Positions 55,263 to 63,980 of a stretch of 64,000 nt of DNA are shown here, piece by piece. The stretch is taken from NCBI RefSeq assembly GCF_003515775.1, contig NZ_QWEI01000003.1, forward strand, positions 274,881-338,880, given 5' to 3'. The notes under the pieces were generated by a model. The model was given only the letters and a program-made list of their open reading frames with translations. It searched no databases and had not been told where the DNA came from. Positions within the stretch are counted from its first letter, which is position 1, and every line of letters starts with the position of its first letter. The stretch is from Ureibacillus yapensis. Its GTDB lineage: Bacteria > Bacillota > Bacilli > Bacillales_A > Planococcaceae. The position numbers and the translations under genes were made by a program.

Positions 55263-56284
55263 CCTGCAACCTCCTTTTGTGGTCCCCATTGAATCGTTAT
55301 GGCACCCCATGCATACCCAATACCGGCACTAACAAGCACAAGCACATCTCCATCCTTGATCTTCTCTTGTTCCAGTGCCAGCTTTAGAGATAATATTTGA
55401 TCGATTTGACCAATATGTCCGTAGTTCGATAGATAAATGGAATTTTCCTCTTTCAACCCGAAAGTCTTTAATACAAAATCATGCGCAGACTTTTTCATAT
55501 GCAGCATGCCGATATAAGATAATTCTTTTTCATGAAAACCACTTTTATTTAAAGAAGTGCGGATGACTTTGATGAAATTATCGAGCGATTTTTGTTCTAA
55601 ACGTGTTTTCATTCCTTCTGGATCGGTTACATCCAGCCTATAGTAGCCTTGCATCAGATTTTCGGGTGTTAACGGTTCCTTAGTTCCGCCTATCGGAACA
55701 ACCACATCTTCCGAAAAAGTTCCATCCGTAATAAGGTCGGCTTCATAAATCAAGTTCTCGGTTGCATCCCGTTTAAGCACCAACGCGCCACCTCCCGCCC
55801 CAAGGTTGAACATAAAGCGCGTTCGTTCATTTTCATAATCGATAAAATCATGGTTTCGATATCCACCTGCCAGGAGGACGGTTCGAATGCTTTCGTCCGT
55901 TTGCATCAGACTTTTTGCAAGCTTCATTGCAAGTATGGCCGTACCGCACCTTAACTGAATATCGAATGCCCAGGCATTCGTTGCACCGACTTCTTCTTGA
56001 ATTTTGATTCCCGCTGTCCACAACGGATATTCCTTGTGCTCTTCGCCAAAATAAATCACAAGGTCTATTTCCTTTGGTGGGATGCCTGCCTGCTGGATGG
56101 CCTCTTTGGCAGCCCAAATGGCCATTTGAACCGTATGATCATCTTTATCTGCAATCGGCTTTTCGATAATTCCCATTTTCGTTTTCACTACGTCCAATGG
56201 CAGATTGGCTTTGTTGGCAATTTCTTCTGCCGTCATTCTTTTAGTGGGCAAATAAACACCTATACCAATAATCCCTATATTCAT
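55259..56284 (-). CDS. KASIII-like 3-oxoacyl synthase family protein
   Basis: A 341-residue thiolase-fold protein of the FabH/KASIII type. The catalytic cysteine is C113 in LRCGTAIL, and H262 in MLHMKKSAH takes the place of the usual HQAN histidine. The usual asparagine of GNTS is replaced by H290 (SNYGHIGQ), giving a Cys-His-His rather than Cys-His-Asn set. It might condense, hydrolyse or transfer acyl groups. AAGGAGCG precedes the ATG. It overlaps LivM and the hydrolase by 4 nt each, so it is tightly coupled to both. Confidence 0.8.
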   Translation of the reverse strand: MNIGIIGIGVYLPTKRMTAEEIANKANLPLDVVKTKMGIIEKPIADKDDHTVQMAIWAAKEAIQQAGIPPKEIDLVIYFGEEHKEYPLWTAGIKIQEEVGATNAWAFDIQLRCGTAILAMKLAKSLMQTDESIRTVLLAGGYRNHDFIDYENERTRFMFNLGAGGGALVLKRDATENLIYEADLITDGTFSEDVVVPIGGTKEPLTPENLMQGYYRLDVTDPEGMKTRLEQKSLDNFIKVIRTSLNKSGFHEKELSYIGMLHMKKSAHDFVLKTFGLKEENSIYLSNYGHIGQIDQILSLKLALEQEKIKDGDVLVLVSAGIGYAWGAITIQWGPQKEVAG

Positions 56285-57300
56285 GACGCTCGCTCCTTAT
56301 CTTCCGGCAAAGCAAAAGTTTTCCGAACTTCCTTTTTTGATTTCCATTTTGAAATTTGCATTTGAATCGAACCCACAATGCCTTTTGGGAAAAAGACAAC
56401 CGCCAAAATATAGATGATGCCAAAGAAAATAATCCATCTCTCAAATATCGGAAATTCCCTGGCAAGCCCTGATAAATAATGCTGTGCAAACTCGATGACA
56501 ACCGAACCTACAATTGGCCCCACTAATGTTCCCACACCGCCAATTATGGTCATCAAGAGTGCATCAAGCGTAATATCCATTGTCATAACGCTAGTGTTCA
56601 CAAAACGGAGGGAAACGGCATATAAAGATCCGGCCAAACTTGCTACAACTCCTGCCACTACCGAAGAGATAACCTTATAGTGCAATGTTTTAAAGCCCAG
56701 GGAACGTGTCCGTTGTTCATTCTCACGAACCGCAATCAGCACTTTTCCAAGTGGTGAAGCTACAAATCGTCTCAGCAGCAGGAAAACGATCACTAAGCAG
56801 GCCAATACACAAAAGTAAAAGACGATTCGGTCTTTAAAAATATCAGGTGCACGAAATGTAAAGCCATCATTCCCTTTTGTCACCGTCCGCCATTTTTCGG
56901 CTACCACCAAAAGCAGCCCCGAAATGGCCAGCGTGAGCATGGCAAAGAAATGACTTTTCAATCTTAAAGTCAAAAGACCAACAAAAAAACTAACAATGGC
57001 AGAGAGCAAAATACCGACGATCATTGATCCGATAAAGACGCCGATTGTTGGCTCAAACGTATTCAGCAAAATGGCTGTCGCATAGGCACCAATCCCAAAA
57101 AACATTGCATGCCCAAAGGAAACAATACCGGTATAGCCAAGCAGAAGATCATAGCTCATCGCTAAAATGGCAAAGATGAAAATCTGTGTGAATAATATGG
57201 TCAAAGTGCGCGAATCTGCCACAAACGGAAAAGCGATCAGGAAGATTAAAATTACAAAGAAGAAAATATGATACTTTGAAACCAGGTTTGTCGTTTTCAT
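56281..57300 (-). CDS. livM: Liv-type ABC permease LivM
   Basis: A membrane permease of about 339 residues with eight or nine helices. The signature YTGIVSFGHAMFFGIGAYA near residue 70 and GGVGTLVGPIVGSVVIEFAQHYL near residue 260 identify the branched-chain amino-acid type. It pairs with LivH in the importer. AAGGGG is 8 nt before the ATG at 57300, which overlaps the livH stop region. Confidence 0.88.
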   Translation of the reverse strand: MKTTNLVSKYHIFFFVILIFLIAFPFVADSRTLTILFTQIFIFAILAMSYDLLLGYTGIVSFGHAMFFGIGAYATAILLNTFEPTIGVFIGSMIVGILLSAIVSFFVGLLTLRLKSHFFAMLTLAISGLLLVVAEKWRTVTKGNDGFTFRAPDIFKDRIVFYFCVLACLVIVFLLLRRFVASPLGKVLIAVRENEQRTRSLGFKTLHYKVISSVVAGVVASLAGSLYAVSLRFVNTSVMTMDITLDALLMTIIGGVGTLVGPIVGSVVIEFAQHYLSGLAREFPIFERWIIFFGIIYILAVVFFPKGIVGSIQMQISKWKSKKEVRKTFALPEDKERAS

Positions 57301-57305
57301 ACCCA

Positions 57306-58169
57306 TCACCCCTTTGCCATCTTGAATAAACCTTGCGGCCGGAATATTAATACAATTGCCATCAGAATCATGTTTACTGCCAAGGATAAGGATGGAACAT
57401 AGTAAGCCATGAAACTACCAGCCAGCCCTACTAAAACCGCTGCAAAAAGCGAACCAGAGAAACTGCCCATTCCGCCAATCACCACGACAATAAATCCTAA
57501 AATCGCAAACTCCATTCCCATTTCCGCATAGATGGACCCGGAGTATGGAGCCATCAACATTCCACCGATTGCAGCAAGCGCGGCGCCTGTCATAAAAACG
57601 AATAAGAATACTTTCTTGATGTTAATCCCAAGCGCTTGAACCATTTCCTTATTCATGACCCCGGCACGTACAATCAGTCCGATTTTTGTGCGGGTTAAAA
57701 TATAATGGAATATCCCGAAAACAATCAACCCAACAATGATGATAAATAGACGATACTTGATCAGAATGACCTCGCCCAGCTCCCAGCTTCCCGCTAAATA
57801 ATCAGGAACGGAGACCGGGATTGCATTGGGTCCGAAAGCCACTTTAATCATTTCCTGCAGAACGAGCATAGATCCCAACGTAATCAATATTTGCTGGACA
57901 TGATTTCCGTAAACAGGCGTGATGATCAATTTTTCCATCAAGAAGCCTAAAATCATCCCTGTCAAGATGGCAGCAACGATGCCGATTAAGAAACTTTCAG
58001 TCAATGTATAGGTAAAGACACCGGTATAAGCACCCCAGACGAAAAGTCCGCCGTGGGCAAAATTCAATACATCCATCAGGCCAAAAATAAGCGTCAAGCC
58101 GGCTGCCAATAAAAAAATCAACATTCCCGTTGCAAGACCATTAATAACGAGACTAATGATAAGATCCAT
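57306..58169 (-). CDS. livH: Liv-type ABC permease LivH
   Basis: A membrane permease of 287 residues with eight helices. Markers are GLTLIFGLMDVLNFAHGGLFVWGAY near the N-terminus and GGMGSFSGSLFAAVLVGL near residue 230. It joins LivM as the membrane channel. ATG at 58169 is 5 nt after AGGGGGG and 10 nt after the livF stop. Confidence 0.9.
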   Translation of the reverse strand: MDLIISLVINGLATGMLIFLLAAGLTLIFGLMDVLNFAHGGLFVWGAYTGVFTYTLTESFLIGIVAAILTGMILGFLMEKLIITPVYGNHVQQILITLGSMLVLQEMIKVAFGPNAIPVSVPDYLAGSWELGEVILIKYRLFIIIVGLIVFGIFHYILTRTKIGLIVRAGVMNKEMVQALGINIKKVFLFVFMTGAALAAIGGMLMAPYSGSIYAEMGMEFAILGFIVVVIGGMGSFSGSLFAAVLVGLAGSFMAYYVPSLSLAVNMILMAIVLIFRPQGLFKMAKG

Positions 58170-58179
58170 AAGTACCCCC

Positions 58180-58887
58180 CTATCCAATTCCCAGGTATTT
58201 TCGTTTTAGTTCATCATCTGCGATTAACTCGTTCATCGCCCCCTGTTGAACTGTCCGGCCATCGTCTATTAACGTAAACGTGTCGCCGATGCGGCTTGCC
58301 ATGATAAAATTTTGCTCAACAAGTACGATGGTTGTTCTTTTTTTCATTTCCATTATCGCTTCCATTACTTTCTCGACAACAATTGGTGCCAAGCCTTTGG
58401 AGGGTTCATCAATTAACAACAGCTTGCTGTCGTTTACAAATGCCCGCGCCATGGAAAGCATTTGTTTCTGGCCGCCAGACAAGTGCCCGCCTGCCTTTTT
58501 CCAAAATTTCTTTAAATCCGGAAAGAGTTCAAGCACATAATCCTGCTTTTCCAGTGCATCGTCGGTTACTTTTCTCATCGCCACTTTCATATTTTCTTCG
58601 ACGGTTAGTTGCCCGAATATCCCCTGATCCTCCGGCACATAGCCGATTCCTATTTTTGCGATATCATAGGTAGGTTTTTTCTCGATGTTTTCATCCAAAA
58701 AGGTGATGGTTCCGTTAGATGCTGGCGTCAAGCCCATGATGGTTTTCAAAGTTGTTGTTTTCCCTGCCCCATTGCGGCCAAGCAGCACGGAAACCTCCCC
58801 CGCCTTCGCTTCAAAATTAATGCCTTGCAAAATATGAAATTGGCCGATGTGTGTATGGATATTATGAAGTTTCAACAAGCTCTCCAT
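58180..58887 (-). CDS. livF: Liv-type ABC ATPase LivF
   Basis: A 235-residue ATPase with Walker A GRNGAGKTTT, signature LSGGQKQML, Walker B LLLIDEPSKGLAP, and H-loop-like LVEQN. It is one of two ATPases driving import. It starts inside the end of livG (26-nt overlap). Confidence 0.9.
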   Translation of the reverse strand: MESLLKLHNIHTHIGQFHILQGINFEAKAGEVSVLLGRNGAGKTTTLKTIMGLTPASNGTITFLDENIEKKPTYDIAKIGIGYVPEDQGIFGQLTVEENMKVAMRKVTDDALEKQDYVLELFPDLKKFWKKAGGHLSGGQKQMLSMARAFVNDSKLLLIDEPSKGLAPIVVEKVMEAIMEMKKRTTIVLVEQNFIMASRIGDTFTLIDDGRTVQQGAMNELIADDELKRKYLGIG

Positions 58888-59638
58888 CATAAAGCCCTCC
58901 TAGATATGCATTTTGCACGGTTTCATTATTCATGATTTCTGTGGGTGTTCCGTCTGCAAGCAGTTTTCCATTAAATAGCACCATGATGCTGTCCGATAAA
59001 TCCAGAATCATATCCATTTTGTGTTCAATCAGTAGTATGGTTTTATCGCCGCGAGCTTTAATTTGGCGGATGACCTCCAAAATGGCTGGTACTTCTTCCA
59101 GCGACATCCCGGCTGTTGGTTCGTCCAATAGCAGAACCTCTGTATCCAGCGCCAATAGCATCGCAATTTCAAGTTTTCGTTTCTCTCCATGTGATAATTG
59201 GCTGGCTACTGCATCTTGTTTATTCGATAAAAGGACTTGATCTAAAATGGCGATTGCCTCTGCCGTAATTTTCTTATAATGAAGGTAATGCTTTAAAAAT
59301 TGAAAGCGGACTTTTTCCTTGGATTGGACTGCCAATCGAACATTTTCTAGTACTGTCAAGCTCGGAAACACATTTGTAATCTGAAATGACCTTCCAAGCC
59401 CCATCCTTGTTCTATCGACGGAAGATTTTTTCGCTAATGAGTGACCCCTGAAAAATACGTCTCCTTCCGTCGGTTTCAGCTCGCCGCTAAGAAGGTTGAA
59501 AAAAGTTGTTTTCCCCGCCCCATTTGGTCCGATAATCGATTTAAAATGCTTTTCGGGCATTTCAAAATTCACGCGGTCAACCGCTTTATGACCGCCAAAT
59601 TGAATTGACAAGTTTTTTGTACGAATAATAGGCTCCAT
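58862..59638 (-). CDS. livG: Liv-type ABC ATPase LivG
   Basis: A 258-residue ATPase: Walker A GPNGAGKTTF, signature LSHGEKRKL, Walker B LLLDEPTAGMSLEE, and LIEHKMDMI. ATG at 59638 is 5 nt after AAAGGGGAG; the longer frame from 59728 crosses a hairpin and lacks a ribosome site. It follows the binding-protein gene after a 120-nt gap that holds two hairpins. Confidence 0.9.
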   Translation of the reverse strand: MEPIIRTKNLSIQFGGHKAVDRVNFEMPEKHFKSIIGPNGAGKTTFFNLLSGELKPTEGDVFFRGHSLAKKSSVDRTRMGLGRSFQITNVFPSLTVLENVRLAVQSKEKVRFQFLKHYLHYKKITAEAIAILDQVLLSNKQDAVASQLSHGEKRKLEIAMLLALDTEVLLLDEPTAGMSLEEVPAILEVIRQIKARGDKTILLIEHKMDMILDLSDSIMVLFNGKLLADGTPTEIMNNETVQNAYLGGLYDGELVETS

Positions 59639-59660
59639 CTTGACTCCCCTTTCTATTCCT

Positions 59661-59726
59661 CTTAAAAGCTTCCAGAATCGGTAGAAGTTTTTAAGAGAAA
59701 CAGACCAAGAGATGTTGGTCTGTTTC
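59661..59726 (-). promoter_or_regulatory. Two hairpins between livJ and livG
   Basis: A 12-bp hairpin with one wobble (59661-59672 with 59684-59695) and a 12-bp perfect hairpin (59697-59708 with 59715-59726). No strong T run follows, so they likely set mRNA stability or partial termination rather than a full stop. Confidence 0.65.
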
Positions 59727-59758
59727 ATTTTGATTGTGTGCAGCTCCGCTTTTCTAGA

Positions 59759-61012
59759 TTAGTTCATAATCGGCGGCTCTGTTTCTTCCGGTGTTAGTTC
59801 GCGGATCAATACTGGTACCGGATAGTCAACCCCATCGACTTTTTCTAAACGAACGGAATACATTGGCTGCAATGCTTGATGGTCTTCTTTACGGAATGTC
59901 ATTGTTCCTTTTGGTGTTTCAAATGACATACCTTCCATTAACGGAATCAATGTATTGCCATCCGCATCCCCTTCTGATTTTTCCAAGGCCGTCACAATGG
60001 CAACTGCTGCTGAAAATCCTCCTGGTGTGAACAAGTCAGGTACTTCTCCGTTAAAGCGAGCTTTATGCTCTTCAACCAGCCAATCATTTACTTCGTTGTT
60101 TGGAAGAGTATGATAATAGACAGAGAACCCTTCCATGCCGACTAATGGACCCATCATTTGAAGTGCCACAATATCAGGCGCACCAGTTGAAATCTTGATG
60201 CCTTTTTCCTGCAGTTTTAAGTCGGCGATTTGATTCCAAGGAGAGTTCGCGCCTGCCCACACTACAAATAAATAATCAGGCTTTGCTTCCACAATTTTTT
60301 GTAGATTGGACGTGAAATCTGTTGCTGCTGGATCTGCATACTCTTCAGCTACAATTTCCGCACCCAATTTTTCTGCTGCCGTTTTAAATGCTGAAACACC
60401 ATCCCAGCCAAACGAATAGTCAGGAGCAAATGTAGCGATTTTTACCCCTTCACCGGCAATGGCCGCTGCTGCTGCATAAGCATCTTGGGAAGAGTTTCGT
60501 GCAGTACGGAAAATATACGGGTTAAATTCAGATCCCGTAATGCTGTCTGCCACGGCTGGTTCCACAATCATGATTTTTTCATATTCTTCAGCAAGCGGAA
60601 GAACAGCTAATGTATCTCCCGAGCTTGATGAGCCTACCAGAAAATCTACGCCATCATCTTCCAACAGTTTCGTTGCTTTTTGGACGGCCACTTCCGGCTT
60701 CGTTTCTGTATCTTCCCAAACGACTTCAATCTTTTTGCCTGCAACCTCCATTGTTCCGTCTGTTGCATATTCCAATCCAAGCTCAAATCCTTTTTGAGTT
60801 TGTTTTCCATACGATTCTAGAGCACCCGTCAAAGAAGCTAGTACTCCCACTTTAATCGTGCCTGTTTGTTCAGTCGTTTCTGCCGTTTGTTCCGAAGTCT
60901 TCTCTTCTGTTTGACTGTCTTCTTTTGTTGTGGCAGGTTCATCTTCACTACAAGCAACTAGAAACAATAGAACGCACCCCATGATGAAAAATAAAGACCA
61001 GAATTTCCTCAT
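59759..61012 (-). CDS. Liv-type substrate-binding lipoprotein
   Basis: A 417-residue type I periplasmic-binding protein. The signal peptide ends at the lipobox LVAC, so C21 carries the lipid; an acidic, threonine-rich linker follows (25-50). The fold begins IKVGVLASLTGALESYGKQTQKG and includes VGSSSSGDTLAVLPLAEEY. This clan binds amino acids, amides, aromatic acids and other carboxylates; the residues do not show which. GGGGGT lies 8-9 nt before the ATG. It is the first gene of a nine-gene operon (61012 down to 51931). Confidence 0.88.
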   Translation of the reverse strand: MRKFWSLFFIMGCVLLFLVACSEDEPATTKEDSQTEEKTSEQTAETTEQTGTIKVGVLASLTGALESYGKQTQKGFELGLEYATDGTMEVAGKKIEVVWEDTETKPEVAVQKATKLLEDDGVDFLVGSSSSGDTLAVLPLAEEYEKIMIVEPAVADSITGSEFNPYIFRTARNSSQDAYAAAAAIAGEGVKIATFAPDYSFGWDGVSAFKTAAEKLGAEIVAEEYADPAATDFTSNLQKIVEAKPDYLFVVWAGANSPWNQIADLKLQEKGIKISTGAPDIVALQMMGPLVGMEGFSVYYHTLPNNEVNDWLVEEHKARFNGEVPDLFTPGGFSAAVAIVTALEKSEGDADGNTLIPLMEGMSFETPKGTMTFRKEDHQALQPMYSVRLEKVDGVDYPVPVLIRELTPEETEPPIMN

Positions 61013-61034
61013 TCCCCATACCCCCTTTTGTTGT

Positions 61035-61048
61035 TTAAAGCGCTTACA
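61035..61048 (-). promoter_or_regulatory. cre-like CcpA site before the Liv operon
   Basis: TTAAAGCGCTTACA matches the cre consensus TGWAARCGYTWNCW at 13 of 14 positions and is nearly palindromic. It lies 23-36 nt before the first start codon, where bound CcpA would block transcription. Confidence 0.6.
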
Positions 61049-61190
61049 ATGTGCTTTATGTTAATGTAAACTACTGTAGTTACAAATTAGTTACAAATTA
61101 ATTGGGATTTAGCAGACTTCCACTTATTTCTAATTCAATCGTTATCAACAATGAGCTATAGGAATGAAAAATTCCTTGAAAATTATAAAA

Positions 61191-61219
61191 AGCGCTTATC
61201 CTTTTTTAGGTTAAGCGCT
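61191..61219 (-). terminator. Terminator upstream of the Liv operon
   Basis: AGCGCTTA (61191-61198) pairs with TAAGCGCT (61212-61219), with inner CC/GG; the minus strand continues with TTTTTATAA. It ends whatever gene once lay at 61239 and beyond. Confidence 0.75.
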
Positions 61220-61238
61220 CAGTTATAAGCATCTTATT

Positions 61239-61304
61239 TTAGTGTTTAATGGATTTATTAAATAAACCATAAATACGGTCTTTCCCTTCGCGTAGTGGAT
61301 TCAT
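61239..61304 (-). pseudogene. Possible C-terminal remnant of a lost gene
   Basis: A 21-codon open frame starting at ATG without a ribosome site, with polar, well-formed sequence (MNPLREGKDRIYG, then LFNKSIKH) and ending 20 nt before a proper terminator. It looks like the tail of a deleted membrane or soluble protein. The rest of 61305-61598 is AT-rich with no gene found. Confidence 0.35.
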
Positions 61305-61598
61305 TTAATTTTGGTAATAAAGTCGAATAACGGAAATTTCACCTGTAGTATGATTGGAATTCGGTTTATTAACTACGAGAATGATAATGTGTGTTTGATG
61401 GTCAATTTGATTTAGACAGGGACTAACATTTAATTATTCCGTCACATTTTCCAGGTAAAATATACCAAATTGTTATTGAAAAAACTTTCTACCTGTCATA
61501 TATTATATATTGAATTCACACGAATCCCTCAGAATCTTTACATAAGGAGTCTATGAAAAGCAATACATATGAAATCATTTTAAGGAGTTTTAAACAGT

Positions 61599-63602
61599 TT
61601 GTTATTGAATAATATTTTTAACCAATTAGGGATTTCAAGTTTCAAAGGAAGACTTAGATTTTGGTTTTTATGTTTTATTGCATTGATGGTATTATTTGCA
61701 TCTATTCCATTTATATTTTTTGGAAAACAAGAGAAACTTGAGGATGCTAATGTTTCTATTGAAAAAACGATTGAACTGCAACAAGTAGTAATCAATTATT
61801 GGTTACAAGAACGAATATCAGATGTTAAATCCATTTCTGAACTTCCATCTGTGAAAGCCCTTGATTTAGAACAAATGAAAGAAGTCCTGGAAGCATTTGA
61901 TAAAAATCATTCCGAATTCGGAATGATTTTATATGTAAATGAGGATGGAATCAGTCAAATTAATACAAAATCCACTACGGAAATCGATTTATCCGATCGG
62001 GAATATTTTAAGGAAGCAAAGAAAGGGAATAGCTTTATAACGGGCGTATTAATAGGTAGGCAAACCAATTCACCCATTATAATATTTTCTAATCCTATCT
62101 ATGACTCTAATGGAAATTTTAAAGGTTTAATAGCTGGACAGGTACCGTTGCTAACCATTACAGATGTTATGAATCAATTCCAAGATGAGTCAAGTGAAAC
62201 TTATTTAGTTGATAGAAGCGGGATGTTAATAACAAAATCACGTCAAGGCGAAATTGGCGAATATATTGATACAGAGATATTCGAAGAAGCTTTAGCGGAA
62301 AACCCTATAACTAATTTCTACAATACTCAAAATGGAGAAAAGGTTTTGGGGAATTATCGGTGGGTACATAACAATCAATGGTTGATTATAGGTGAAATAA
62401 CAGAGAGTAAAATTTTCGAACCATTCTATCGTATGGCACTGATGCTCTCTTTAGTTGTTTTATTTGCGATTCTTATAGGTTATACACTAATGGTATGGGT
62501 GTCTAATCAAGCTGAGGCGCCGATTAGAAAAGTGCTGGAAGGTACTAGGAAAATTGGTGAGCGTAAGTTTAATTTTCGATTGGAGAAATGTAAGAAAGAC
62601 CCTATTGAATTTAAGGAACTCTTCGATAATTTTAATAATATGAATGAAATCATAGAAAGTTATATTATTTCATTAAAAGAAAGTGAAGATAAGTTTCGTA
62701 CTATTGTAAATTATTCAAGTGACATGATTACAATACATAATTCTACAGGAAAGTACCTATATGTCTCACCTGCAGGAAAAGAAATTCTCCAATACGAAGA
62801 TAAAGAAATAATTGGATATGATAGTTATTATTTTATTCATCCGGATGACTTAGAATTGGTTAAGCAAAAACACGATACTTTATTAAAAGAGGGTTATGCT
62901 GTATCTACCTATCGTATTCGCAGAAAAAATGGAGAATATATTTGGTTTGAATCTTCTATTAAATTGCAGGGAAAAACACCAGAAGAAACACACTTAATAG
63001 TCATATCTCGGAATATTACGGAAAGAAAAATGGTTGAACAAAAACTTCAAGAAGCGAATAATGTATTGCTAGAACTTTCAACGAAAGATGGATTAACAGG
63101 TATCTGGAATCGAAGAGCGTTTGATGAACGTTTAGAATTAGAATGGAATCGTGCTATAAGAAATTCCTCTGCTCTTTCACTTATTATGCTTGATATTGAT
63201 TATTTTAAAAAGTTTAACGATACGTATGGTCATCAAGCAGGTGACGATTGTTTGAGAGAAGTAGCCAATATCATTGAACTTACTGCAAAGGGTTCAAATG
63301 ATATAGCATTTAGATACGGTGGAGAAGAGTTTAGTGTAATCTTGCCTACAACCGATCTTGCGGACGCTGAACTTGTAGCTGAATCCATTCGTAAAGCAAT
63401 CGATAGTCTGAATATCCCACATTCAGGTTCGGTAATTAGTAAATGTGTGACGATTAGCTTAGGTGTGAATACCATGATTCCTACTGAGTCACAAAGTATT
63501 GATCAATTAATTGCCAAGGCAGATAAAGCTCTTTATCAAGCAAAACAAGATGGGAGAAACTGTGTTAGATCAACTGTATCACTGATCAGTAAGCCGAATT
63601 AA
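61599..63602 (+). CDS. Diguanylate cyclase with sensor and PAS domains
   Basis: A 667-residue membrane sensor that makes cyclic di-GMP. Helices near residues 22-42 and 277-300 enclose an outer Cache-like sensor (about 43-275). A HAMP-like linker follows (305-360), then a PAS domain with its PAC tail (about 365-480), then the GGDEF domain with the active GGEEF at 574-578. The inhibitory I-site (RxxD five residues before) is absent: GSND stands there. The start is TTG, 11 nt after AAGGAG. The terminator overlaps the stop codon. Confidence 0.88.
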   Translation: MLLNNIFNQLGISSFKGRLRFWFLCFIALMVLFASIPFIFFGKQEKLEDANVSIEKTIELQQVVINYWLQERISDVKSISELPSVKALDLEQMKEVLEAFDKNHSEFGMILYVNEDGISQINTKSTTEIDLSDREYFKEAKKGNSFITGVLIGRQTNSPIIIFSNPIYDSNGNFKGLIAGQVPLLTITDVMNQFQDESSETYLVDRSGMLITKSRQGEIGEYIDTEIFEEALAENPITNFYNTQNGEKVLGNYRWVHNNQWLIIGEITESKIFEPFYRMALMLSLVVLFAILIGYTLMVWVSNQAEAPIRKVLEGTRKIGERKFNFRLEKCKKDPIEFKELFDNFNNMNEIIESYIISLKESEDKFRTIVNYSSDMITIHNSTGKYLYVSPAGKEILQYEDKEIIGYDSYYFIHPDDLELVKQKHDTLLKEGYAVSTYRIRRKNGEYIWFESSIKLQGKTPEETHLIVISRNITERKMVEQKLQEANNVLLELSTKDGLTGIWNRRAFDERLELEWNRAIRNSSALSLIMLDIDYFKKFNDTYGHQAGDDCLREVANIIELTAKGSNDIAFRYGGEEFSVILPTTDLADAELVAESIRKAIDSLNIPHSGSVISKCVTISLGVNTMIPTESQSIDQLIAKADKALYQAKQDGRNCVRSTVSLISKPN

Positions 63603-63617
63603 ATTCGGCTTTTTTTA
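63591..63617 (+). terminator. Terminator of the diguanylate cyclase gene
   Basis: AAGCCGAATT (63591-63600) pairs with AATTCGGCTT, then TTTTTT. The stem includes the stop codon. Confidence 0.85.
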
Positions 63618-63651
63618 CTCTCAAAAAGCAAGAAAAATCCCTCAACATAAA

Positions 63652-63679
63652 AAACACCTAGACGATTGACTAGGTGTTT
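63652..63679 (-). terminator. Terminator of the small charged-protein gene
   Basis: AAACACCTAG (63652-63661) pairs with CTAGGTGTTT (63670-63679); the minus strand continues with TTTATG. It lies 20 nt after the stop codon. Confidence 0.8.
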
Positions 63680-63699
63680 GAATCCTTATAATTTTCTTA

Positions 63700-63870
63700 T
63701 TAACTTTCTCGATTGTGAATGATTTGATTGCGATAGATCTCCAAGTCTTCTGCGAATTCTTCATGATTTCGATTTCGATTCAAATCAATTTCAAGTTCAC
63801 GATACTGGTCCAAGTCGTTTAAATCCTTAGACAATTCCTCATTTTGTTTATGATTTTCTTTTTTATCCAC
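63700..63870 (-). CDS. Small charged hypothetical protein
   Basis: A 56-residue protein starting at GTG, with GGAGG 10 nt upstream. It is very polar and rich in N, E, D and R (MDKKENHKQNEELSKDLN; DLNRNRNHEEFAEDLEIYR), all-helical by composition, and cannot be assigned to a family. It is located just past the 3' end of the rRNA operon. A terminator follows directly, which supports it as a real gene. Confidence 0.65.
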   Translation of the reverse strand: MDKKENHKQNEELSKDLNDLDQYRELEIDLNRNRNHEEFAEDLEIYRNQIIHNRES

Positions 63871-63946
63871 TCTTACCCCACCTCCATCTTATTATTATGA
63901 GTAATAAGATTTTTTTCATCCGGGGGTCTTTTTCTAAAGAGTTTAA

Positions 63947-63976
63947 AAAAAGCATGACACAAAAGTCATGCTTTTT
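63947..63976 (-). terminator. Terminator of the rRNA operon
   Basis: A 12-bp perfect stem (63947-63958 with 63965-63976) with a 6-nt loop and a TTTTTTT tail on the minus strand, directly after the 5S rRNA end. Confidence 0.85.
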
Positions 63977-63980
63977 GCTA

